Notes under the pieces: model-generated
The model's input: only the letters and a program-made list of their open reading frames with translations
Databases searched by the model: none
What the model was told of the DNA's origin: nothing
Position numbers and translations under genes: made by a program
Part shown: in pieces, positions 6,137 through 11,767 of the stretch
Numbering within the stretch: the stretch's first letter is position 1
Layout of the letters: each line of letters starts with the position of its first letter
From: an uncultured Eubacteriales bacterium
GTDB lineage: Bacteria; Bacillota; Clostridia; Oscillospirales; Oscillospiraceae
Length of the DNA stretch: 11,767 nucleotides
Direction of reading: 5' to 3'
NCBI GenBank assembly: GCA_900553135.1
Contig: USCO01000060.1
Span: forward strand, 1-11,767

Positions 6137-7120
6137 ATGAAACACCGCACTTATGCCCTGCTTCTTGCCACCGCTCTCACCCTCTCCCTGCTGGCCGGCT
6201 GCGGCCCCAAGGGTTCCGATGCCAGCGGTTCTCAGCCCTCCGGCAGCGACGTTTCCTCCAGCCAGGAGGACACCTCTATGCCCGATGCTTCTAACCCCGA
6301 CGTGAGCCTGCCCGACGCCTCCACCAGCACCCCTGACGGCTCCACCAGCACTCCCGCCGGCTCTCAGACCGACAGCTCCAAGGAGGATGTGGAGGAGCCC
6401 GAGGTAAAGGCCTCTCTGTCTCTGAACAGCTCTGACTTCACCCTGTTCTCCAAGGGCGCTTCCCACACCCTGAAGGCCACCGTCACCCCCGCCGGCACCA
6501 AGGTCACCTTCCAGTCCGGCAATGAGAAGGTCGCCACCGTGGACGCCAACGGCAAAGTCACCGCTGTGGCCCCCGGCACCGCCAAGATCACCGCCACCGC
6601 CGGCGATCTCACCGCCACCTGCATCGTGCGCTGCCGCTGGGAGGAGAGCAAGCCTGACCAGGGCGGTTCCTCCAGCTCCGGCTCCGGTTCTTCCAGCTCC
6701 AACGGCGGCTCCACCTCCACCCCCAGCACCGACAAGGTGGATCTGGCCGACTTCTACTCCACCGTCACCTCCTCCTATGAGATGCCCGGCATGACCCTGG
6801 CCGACAGCCAGCTCATGGACCAGTACTTCCCCGGTCTCAGCGCCGTGGCTACCGAGCAGAGCCAGGTGTACGTGAACATGATGTCCATGAACATGGGCGA
6901 GATGGCTCTGGTCCAGGTAAAGGACAGCAAGGATGTGGACACCGTGAAGGCCATCTTCCAGGCCCGCATCGACTCCATGGCCCAGGGCGGCGCCTGGTAT
7001 CCCCAGTGTGTGGAGCTGTGGACCAACAACGCTCAGGTGGTGTCCAACGGCAACTACATCATGATGGTGGCCAGCGAGGACTGCGATTCCATCGTGAAGG
7101 ATTTTAATGCCCTGTTTTAA
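6137..7120 (+). CDS. Lipoprotein with Big_2 Ig-like domain and DUF4358 domain
   Basis: The 327-residue protein starts with a lipoprotein signal peptide and lipobox LAGC (19-22), so it should be anchored by C22 to the outer face of the membrane. A Ser/Asp/Pro-rich spacer (23-90) is followed by a Big_2-type Ig-like domain (about 92-166, ending GTAKITATAGDLTATCIV), a Ser/Gly linker (about 172-200) and a DUF4358-type domain (about 203-327, including WYPQCVELWTNNAQVV and YIMMVAS). DUF4358 has no established function but is recurrent near MBOAT and DHHW genes in Clostridia, as here. The ATG at 6137 is chosen because AAAGGAG lies just upstream and the lipobox falls at the usual distance; an in-frame ATG at 6104 lacks both. 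It lies 92 nt before the MBOAT gene on the same strand. A role as substrate-binding or spacer partner of the acylation pair is inference. Confidence 0.85.
   Translation: MKHRTYALLLATALTLSLLAGCGPKGSDASGSQPSGSDVSSSQEDTSMPDASNPDVSLPDASTSTPDGSTSTPAGSQTDSSKEDVEEPEVKASLSLNSSDFTLFSKGASHTLKATVTPAGTKVTFQSGNEKVATVDANGKVTAVAPGTAKITATAGDLTATCIVRCRWEESKPDQGGSSSSGSGSSSSNGGSTSTPSTDKVDLADFYSTVTSSYEMPGMTLADSQLMDQYFPGLSAVATEQSQVYVNMMSMNMGEMALVQVKDSKDVDTVKAIFQARIDSMAQGGAWYPQCVELWTNNAQVVSNGNYIMMVASEDCDSIVKDFNALF
6320..6361 (+). repeat. Two 21-bp tandem units in the lipoprotein spacer
   Basis: Units 6320-6340 and 6341-6361 match at 18 of 21 bases and encode STSTPDG and STSTPAG (residues 62-75). A related STSTPST occurs in the second linker (192-198). 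Length variation between strains would be expected here. Confidence 0.7.
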
Positions 7121-7150
7121 TTGATTCCCGCCATCCGGATATGATATGAT
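7121..7150 (+). promoter_or_regulatory. Possible internal promoter for the MBOAT-DHHW pair
   Basis: TTGATT (7121-7126) directly follows the lipoprotein stop codon and TATGAT (7145-7150) lies 18 nt further on. The match is reasonable, but the predicted start (about 7157) would fall inside the hairpin at 7151-7178, so its use is uncertain. Confidence 0.35.
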
Positions 7151-7178
7151 GAGGCGGACGGTCGTTTCCGTCCGTCTC
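7151..7178 (+). terminator. Hairpin between lipoprotein and MBOAT genes, weak terminator or processing site
   Basis: An 11-bp stem (7151-7161 with 7168-7178, one G:U pair) closes a 6-nt loop. It is followed by a mixed sequence with only four T in a row 14 nt later, so it is a poor terminator. It may reduce read-through from the lipoprotein gene or stabilise the downstream mRNA. Confidence 0.4.
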
Positions 7179-7212
7179 TCATTCTGCCCGGTTTTACTTA
7201 GGAGGACAAACT

Positions 7213-8616
7213 ATGGTCTTTTCCACCCCAATTTTTCTGTTCTATTTTCTGGCCCTGACCCTGCTGGTCTACTATCTGGTGCCCCGGAAGCTGCGAAATC
7301 CCGTGGTACTCATTGCGTCTCTCTTCTTCTACTACTGGGGAGAGCAGACCTATGTGGCCATCATGTTCCTGTCCACCGCCATCGACTACACCCACGGTCT
7401 GCTGGTGGAGCGGTGCAAAGCCAAAGGCAACGACAAAGGCGCCCGCATGGCGGTGGCCGCGTCGGTCATCTTTAACCTGGCCCTGCTGCTGTTCTTCAAA
7501 TACTGGGACTTCCTGGCCGCTTCCTTCCAGGCCATGGGCCTGAACTTTATGCCGGTGCTGGGCATCCACCTGCCCATCGGCATCTCCTTCTACACCTTCC
7601 AGACCATGAGCTACACCATTGACGTGTACCGGGGCGACACCCGGGCGCAGCGCTCCATCATCAACTTCGGCACCTTCGTCACCCTGTTCCCCCAGCTCAT
7701 CGCCGGTCCCATCATCAAGTACAAGGACATGGGCGACCAGATCGACCAGCGGGACACCTCGGTGGAGAAATTCGCCTCCGGCGTGCAGATGTTTATGATC
7801 GGCATGGCCAAGAAGGTGCTCATCGCCAACAACGTAGGCATGCTGTGGGACACCTACAAGGCCATGGCCCCGGGGGATCTCACGGTGGCGGGGGCCTGGC
7901 TGGGCGTCATCGCCTTCACCTTCCAGATCTACTTCGACTTCTCCGGCTACTCCGACATGGCCGTGGGCCTTGGCCGGATGCTGGGCTTTGAGTTTTTGCC
8001 CAACTTCAACTACCCCTACATTTCCAAGAGCATCACTGAGTTCTGGCGGCGCTGGCACATCTCCCTGTCCACCTGGTTCCGGGAGTATCTGTACATCCCT
8101 CTGGGCGGCAACCGCTGCTCTAAGCCCCGTTGGATGTTCAACCTGCTCGTGGTCTGGGCGGCCACCGGCATTTGGCACGGCGCCAGCTGGAACTACCTGC
8201 TGTGGGGCCTGTACTTCTTCGTGCTGCTGATGCTGGAAAAGTTCTTCCTGCTGAAGGCACTGAACAAGGCCCCCGCTGTAATCTGCCACGTGTACACCCT
8301 GTTCCTGGTGGTGGTCAGCTGGGCCATCTTCGCCCTGGAGGACTTCTCCCAGCTGGGCGCCTATCTGAAGGTGATGTTCGGCATGGGCGGCGTGCCCCTG
8401 ACCAACTCCGACTTCGGCTACTACCTCACCAGCTATCTGCCCATTCTGTGTCTGGCCGCGGTGGCCTCCACTCCCCTGGGCGCTACCCTGTACCGCAAGG
8501 CCCCCAAAAAGGCCGCGCAGGCGGTGGGCGCGCTGCTGATCCTGGCCGGGCTTACGGTCTGCACCGCCTATCTGGTGGACGGGACCTACAACCCCTTCCT
8601 GTATTTCCGCTTCTAA
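7213..8616 (+). CDS. MBOAT family membrane O-acyltransferase (AlgI/DltB/PatA-like)
   Basis: The 467-residue polytopic membrane protein belongs to the membrane-bound O-acyltransferases, which pass acyl groups across the membrane to extracytoplasmic polymers such as alginate, teichoic acid or peptidoglycan. The family signature is clear: FQIYFDFSGYSDMAVG (237-252), FWRRWHISLSTWFREYLYIPLGGNR (277-301) containing H282, and GIWHGASWNYLLWG (319-332) with the catalytic-type H322. Hydrophobic segments run through the whole length (for example 5-23, 30-50, 82-96, 226-243, 308-320, 326-343, 359-375, 436-452), and the C-terminus NPFLYFRF is typical of clostridial members. AGGAGG lies 7 nt before the ATG. 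It is 16 nt upstream of the DHHW gene, certainly the same operon. The acyl donor and acceptor cannot be read from sequence; acetylation of a cell-wall or secreted glycan is the best guess. Confidence 0.95.
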   Translation: MVFSTPIFLFYFLALTLLVYYLVPRKLRNPVVLIASLFFYYWGEQTYVAIMFLSTAIDYTHGLLVERCKAKGNDKGARMAVAASVIFNLALLLFFKYWDFLAASFQAMGLNFMPVLGIHLPIGISFYTFQTMSYTIDVYRGDTRAQRSIINFGTFVTLFPQLIAGPIIKYKDMGDQIDQRDTSVEKFASGVQMFMIGMAKKVLIANNVGMLWDTYKAMAPGDLTVAGAWLGVIAFTFQIYFDFSGYSDMAVGLGRMLGFEFLPNFNYPYISKSITEFWRRWHISLSTWFREYLYIPLGGNRCSKPRWMFNLLVVWAATGIWHGASWNYLLWGLYFFVLLMLEKFFLLKALNKAPAVICHVYTLFLVVVSWAIFALEDFSQLGAYLKVMFGMGGVPLTNSDFGYYLTSYLPILCLAAVASTPLGATLYRKAPKKAAQAVGALLILAGLTVCTAYLVDGTYNPFLYFRF

Positions 8617-8632
8617 AAAGGAGGGTCTTTTT

Positions 8633-9751
8633 ATGAGCAAAAAGTATTGTATTTTTCTCACCATCCTCTTCTCCCTGTTTATCGGAGGGATTCTGGTGGG
8701 CAGCATCCTGCTCCCCGATCAGCAGTTCTCCCCCATGGAAAACCGCTACCTGGCCACGGCTCCCAAGCTGACGCTGGAAAACGTGGACAGCGGCAAGTTT
8801 ATGGAGGACGCCGAGGACTACGTCAACGACCACGTCATCGGCCGGGACTTCTGGGTGGCCCTGAAGGCCTGGGGCGAGCGTCTCAGCGGCAAGCAGGAGA
8901 ACAACGGCGTCTACTTCGGCAAGGAGGACACCCTCCTCAACCGGGTGGAGACCCCCAGCCAGTCCACTTTGGAGACCGACGCGGGCTATGTGAACCAGCT
9001 GGTGGACAATGTGGATGTGCCCGTCTACTTCGGTCTCATCCCCACCTCCACCGCCATCTGGTCCGACCGCCTGCCCAAGGGCGCTCCCACCGCCGACCAG
9101 AAGGCCATCATTGACACCCTGTACAACGCCGTGCAGACCCACACTGTGGACCTGTACAGCGCCCTGGAGGCCCACAAGGACGAGGACATCTACTACCGCA
9201 CCGACCACCACTGGACCAGCCTGGGGGCCTACTACGGCTATGAGGCCCTGATGCAGGCCATGGGCATGGAGGCCGTTCCCCTGGACGAGAGCGCCAAGGT
9301 GACGGTGACCGACCAGTTTTACGGCACCACCTTCTCCACCTCCGGCGTGCGGTGGGTGGCCCCCGACTCCATCGACCGGTACATCTCCGGCGACGGGGTC
9401 AAGGTGACCTCCTATTTTGACGGCACTCCCACCGAGGGCAGCCTCTACGTGGACAGCTACCTCAGCGAGAAGGACAAGTACTCCTCCTTCCTGGGCGGCA
9501 ACCAGCCCCTGTGCGTCATTGAGACGGAGCACACCGACGCCCCCAAGCTGCTGCTGATCCGGGACTCCTACTCCGACTCCCTGGCCCCCTTCCTCACCCA
9601 GAATTTTTCCGAGATCCACCTCTTTGACCCCCGCATGAACCTGAACAGCATCAAGACCTACGCTCAGGAGAACCAGATCGACCAGATCGTGGTGCTCTAC
9701 AGCATCCCCAACTTCATCGAGTCCAAGGACCTGTTCCTTCTGGGCCGCTGA
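8633..9751 (+). CDS. DHHW family protein (AlgJ/AlgX-like SGNH acetyltransferase partner of MBOAT)
   Basis: The 372-residue protein has one N-terminal membrane helix (about 6-27) and an extracytoplasmic remainder. It shows the family marks: ENRYLATAPKLT (36-47), the name-giving DHHW (191-194) in RTDHHWTSLGA, and the serine motif LIRDSYSDS (308-316). By comparison with AlgX/AlgJ, D191, H193 and S312 form the predicted catalytic triad. Such proteins take the acyl group delivered by an MBOAT and place it on the polysaccharide. AAGGAGG lies 8 nt before the ATG and the MBOAT stop is 16 nt upstream, supporting a functional pair. A strong terminator follows 6 nt after the stop, so this is the last gene of the unit. 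The acceptor polymer is unknown, and no glycan-synthesis gene lies in the window. Confidence 0.92.
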   Translation: MSKKYCIFLTILFSLFIGGILVGSILLPDQQFSPMENRYLATAPKLTLENVDSGKFMEDAEDYVNDHVIGRDFWVALKAWGERLSGKQENNGVYFGKEDTLLNRVETPSQSTLETDAGYVNQLVDNVDVPVYFGLIPTSTAIWSDRLPKGAPTADQKAIIDTLYNAVQTHTVDLYSALEAHKDEDIYYRTDHHWTSLGAYYGYEALMQAMGMEAVPLDESAKVTVTDQFYGTTFSTSGVRWVAPDSIDRYISGDGVKVTSYFDGTPTEGSLYVDSYLSEKDKYSSFLGGNQPLCVIETEHTDAPKLLLIRDSYSDSLAPFLTQNFSEIHLFDPRMNLNSIKTYAQENQIDQIVVLYSIPNFIESKDLFLLGR

Positions 9752-9757
9752 CCCTTT

Positions 9758-9804
9758 CCCGGCATCCCCGTTCTCTCAATTCAAACGGGATGCCGGGTTT
9801 TTTT
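9758..9804 (+). terminator. Intrinsic terminator after the MBOAT-DHHW operon
   Basis: A 14-bp stem with one bulged C (CCCGGCATCC at the left base, GGATGCCGGG on the right) ends in seven T (9798-9804). It starts 6 nt after the DHHW stop codon and separates this operon from the transketolase genes. Confidence 0.95.
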
Positions 9805-9844
9805 ACCCTTTTGGCCGATTTTGAGTCTTTCCCCGGTATGGCTC

Positions 9845-9873
9845 TTGCACTTTTAGAAACCCTGCTTTATAAT
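9845..9873 (+). promoter_or_regulatory. Housekeeping promoter of the transketolase operon
   Basis: TTGCAC (9845-9850) and perfect TATAAT (9868-9873) are separated by 17 nt. The predicted start near 9880 leaves a 70-nt leader with one small hairpin (9914-9918 with 9925-9929) ahead of AAAGGAG (9937-9943). No operator-like repeat is seen, consistent with strong constitutive expression. Confidence 0.9.
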
Positions 9874-9949
9874 GTTTTTATGCGAGCTTACCAGCATTCG
9901 CCTGGTCATTCCACCGCGAAAATCCGCGGGACGATTAAAGGAGTACGCT

Positions 9950-10795
9950 ATGACAGCCAATGAGAAAAAGCAACTGATGGCTACCGCCTGCAAGGTGCGC
10001 ATGGGCGTCATCGAGGGGACCCACGCCGCCAAGGCCGGTCATCCCGGCGGCAGCCTGTCCGCCGCCGACCTGTTCACCTACCTCTACTTCAAGGAGATGA
10101 ACGTGGACCCCAAGAACCCCAAGTGGGCCGACCGGGACCGCTTTGTCCTGTCCAAGGGCCACACTGCCCCCGGCCTGTACGCCGCCCTGGCGCTGCGGGG
10201 ATTCTTCCCTGAGAGCGACCTGCTCACCCTGCGCCACATCGGCAGCCACCTGCAGGGCCACCCCAACATGAACGAGACCCCCGGCGTGGACATGTCCACC
10301 GGCTCCCTGGGCCAGGGCGTCTCCGCCGCCGCCGGCATGGCTCTGGCTGCCAAGTACCAGGGCAAGGACTGCCGTGTGTACACCCTGCTGGGTGACGGCG
10401 AGATCCAGGAGGGCCAGGTGTGGGAGGCCTTTATGCTGGCCCACCACTACAAGCTGGACAACCTGTGTGTCATCATCGACAACAACGGCCTGCAGATCGA
10501 CGGCAACATCGCCGACGTCATGAGCCCCTACCCCATCCCCGAGAAGCTGCGCGCCTTCGGCTTTGAGGTGGCGGAGATCGACGGCCATGACTTTGACCAG
10601 ATGGAGGCCGCCTTTGCCAAGGCCAAGGAGACCCGTGGCGTGCCCTTTGCCATCGTGATGAAGACCACCAAGGGCAAGGGCGTCAGCTACATGGAGAACC
10701 AGGCCGGCTGGCACGGCAAGGCCCCCAACGACGAGGAATACGCGCAGGCCATGTCTGAGCTGAAGGCTCAGCTGGCGGAAGTGGAGGCGATGTAA
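9950..10795 (+). CDS. Transketolase, N-terminal (thiamine-diphosphate binding) subunit
   Basis: The 281-residue protein corresponds to the first third of a full-length transketolase, the pentose-phosphate enzyme that moves two-carbon units between sugar phosphates. Visible landmarks: H27-equivalent segment KAGHPGGSLSAAD (28-40), SKGHTAPGLY (68-77), the SHLQGHP stretch (99-105), and the thiamine-diphosphate/Mg2+ motif GDGEIQEG (148-155) ending in NN (178-179). The start at 9950 is set by AAAGGAG 6 nt upstream; an earlier in-frame ATG (9872) lies inside the -10 box and cannot be on the transcript. The C-terminal subunit starts 1 nt after the stop, so the two are translationally coupled and form one active complex. 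Split transketolases are normal in many Firmicutes and archaea, so this is not a broken gene. Confidence 0.96.
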   Translation: MTANEKKQLMATACKVRMGVIEGTHAAKAGHPGGSLSAADLFTYLYFKEMNVDPKNPKWADRDRFVLSKGHTAPGLYAALALRGFFPESDLLTLRHIGSHLQGHPNMNETPGVDMSTGSLGQGVSAAAGMALAAKYQGKDCRVYTLLGDGEIQEGQVWEAFMLAHHYKLDNLCVIIDNNGLQIDGNIADVMSPYPIPEKLRAFGFEVAEIDGHDFDQMEAAFAKAKETRGVPFAIVMKTTKGKGVSYMENQAGWHGKAPNDEEYAQAMSELKAQLAEVEAM

Positions 10796-10796
10796 G

Positions 10797-11741
10797 ATGG
10801 CAGACGTGAAGAAGATCGCGACCCGCGACAGCTACGGCAACGCGCTCAAGGAGCTGGGCGCCGAGCACGACAACCTCATCGTATTTGACGCCGACCTGGC
10901 CGGTGCCACCAAGACCGGCACCTTCAAGAAGGCGTTCCCCGACCGCCACTTCGACTGCGGCATCGCCGAGGGCAACATGATCACTGTGGCCGCCGGTGCT
11001 TCCACCATGGGCCTGGTCCCCTTTGCTTCCAGCTTTGCCATGTTCGCCGCTGGCCGCGCCTTTGAGCAGGTGCGCAACTCCATCGGCTATCCCCACCTGA
11101 ACGTGAAGATCGGCGCCACTCACGGCGGTATCTCCGTGGGCGAGGACGGCGCTTCCCACCAGTGCTGCGAGGACTTCGCCCTCATGCGCTCTATCCCCGG
11201 CATGGTGGTCATGTCCCCCGCCGATGACGTGGAGGCCCGGGCCATGGTGAAGGCCGCCTACCACTATGTGGGCCCCGTGTACATGCGTTTTGGCCGCTCC
11301 GGCGTGCCTGTGTTCCACGACGAGGAGAACTACACCTTTGAGATCGGCAAGGGCGAGGTGCTCCAGGACGGCACCGACGTGGCCATCATTGCCAACGGTC
11401 TGCTGGTGGCCGAGGCCATCGAGGCCGGCAAGATCCTGGCCGAGGCCGGTATCTCCGCCCGGATCATCAACATGGCTACCATCAAGCCCCTGGATGAGGA
11501 GCTGGTGCTGAAGGCTGCCAAGGAGTGCGGCAAGATCATCACCTGCGAGGAGCACAACATCCTGGGCGGCCTGGGCGAGGCTGTCTGCGGCCTGCTCAGC
11601 GAGAAGTGCCCCACCCCCGTGCGCCGCATCGGCATCAACGACGAGTTCGGTCACTCCGGCCCCGCCGCCGCTCTGCTCAAGCAGTTCGGCCTGTCCGCGG
11701 AGCACATTGTGGAGGTCGCCAAGGACTTCTGCGGCAAGTAA
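10797..11741 (+). CDS. Transketolase, C-terminal (pyrimidine-binding) subunit
   Basis: The 314-residue protein covers the middle pyrimidine-binding and C-terminal domains of transketolase. The catalytic glutamate that activates the cofactor is expected to be E58 in CGIAEGNM (54-61). ISVGEDGASHQ (111-121) is the family motif that helps bind substrate phosphate, and PVYMRFGRSG lies at the end of the pyrimidine domain. Its ribosome binding site GGAGG (10783-10787) lies inside the last codons of the N-terminal subunit, 9 nt before the ATG, so the two are made in equal amounts by coupled translation. The 26 bases after the stop hold an A-rich stretch and the first bases of what may be a terminator cut off by the window end. 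A 1-deoxyxylulose-5-phosphate synthase is the nearest alternative but would be a single fused chain. Confidence 0.96.
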   Translation: MADVKKIATRDSYGNALKELGAEHDNLIVFDADLAGATKTGTFKKAFPDRHFDCGIAEGNMITVAAGASTMGLVPFASSFAMFAAGRAFEQVRNSIGYPHLNVKIGATHGGISVGEDGASHQCCEDFALMRSIPGMVVMSPADDVEARAMVKAAYHYVGPVYMRFGRSGVPVFHDEENYTFEIGKGEVLQDGTDVAIIANGLLVAEAIEAGKILAEAGISARIINMATIKPLDEELVLKAAKECGKIITCEEHNILGGLGEAVCGLLSEKCPTPVRRIGINDEFGHSGPAAALLKQFGLSAEHIVEVAKDFCGK

Positions 11742-11767
11742 TCCGCAAATTAAATTAAAAAAGGGCC

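Noticed and set aside
7198..8706. 502-codon minus-strand frame opposite the MBOAT gene (similarly 8552-9619, 9935-10714 and 10683-11705 opposite the next genes)
   Set aside because: These are antisense to genes with unmistakable family motifs and have biased, domain-free translations.
9872..9949. Upstream in-frame start for the transketolase N-terminal subunit
   Set aside because: The ATG at 9872 lies within the TATAAT box, upstream of the predicted transcript start. The ATG at 9950 has a strong ribosome binding site.
9950..11741. Transketolase as a frameshifted or broken gene
   Set aside because: The two frames have a proper stop, an internal ribosome binding site and a 1-nt gap at the known domain boundary, as in other split transketolases.

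Overview
The window looks like chromosome of a GC-rich Gram-positive gut Clostridium of the Oscillospiraceae type (Flavonifractor/Lawsonibacter-like). This is inferred from strong AGGAGG-type ribosome binding sites before almost every gene, strong G/C preference at third codon positions, a Bacillus/Clostridium-style split transketolase, and a DUF4358 lipoprotein - MBOAT - DHHW cluster typical of these Clostridia. No database search was possible. No rRNA, tRNA, CRISPR array, transposase or phage gene was seen.

Left half (minus strand). A bidirectional terminator (10-52) and a gene-free stretch with strong stem-loops (53-361) are followed by a two-gene unit, mgtE (Mg2+ channel/transporter) then an M20-family amidohydrolase, transcribed right to left. 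mgtE has a leader of about 280 nt with its own consensus promoter (3208-3236), a possible 30-codon leader ORF, alternative stem-loops and a strong intrinsic terminator 50 nt before the mgtE start. This is the layout of a transcription attenuator or riboswitch, but it does not match the M-box pattern I know. Next comes a three-gene heavy-metal resistance operon, also on the minus strand: an ArsR/SmtB repressor of CadC type, a free-standing heavy-metal-binding (HMA) protein, and a Zn/Cd/Pb P1B-type ATPase without its own N-terminal HMA domain. Its TTGACA-17-TATCAT promoter abuts a 12-2-12 operator, so metal-relieved autorepression is likely.

Right half (plus strand). Diverging from the metal operon is a surface module: a lipoprotein with a Big_2 Ig-like domain and a DUF4358 domain, an MBOAT membrane O-acyltransferase, and a DHHW-family (AlgJ/AlgX-like) membrane-anchored protein, closed by a strong terminator (9758-9804). 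The MBOAT/DHHW pair probably O-acylates an extracytoplasmic polymer. A GGAAC-N16-CGTC element before the lipoprotein gene resembles an ECF sigma promoter of the envelope-stress kind. The window ends with a transketolase encoded as separate N-terminal and C-terminal subunits, 1 nt apart, under a near-perfect housekeeping promoter (TTGCAC-17-TATAAT).

Most of the window is ordinary, well-formed chromosomal genes. The parts most worth a second look are the mgtE leader, the structured element at 235-338, and the DUF4358/MBOAT/DHHW module with its possible ECF promoter.
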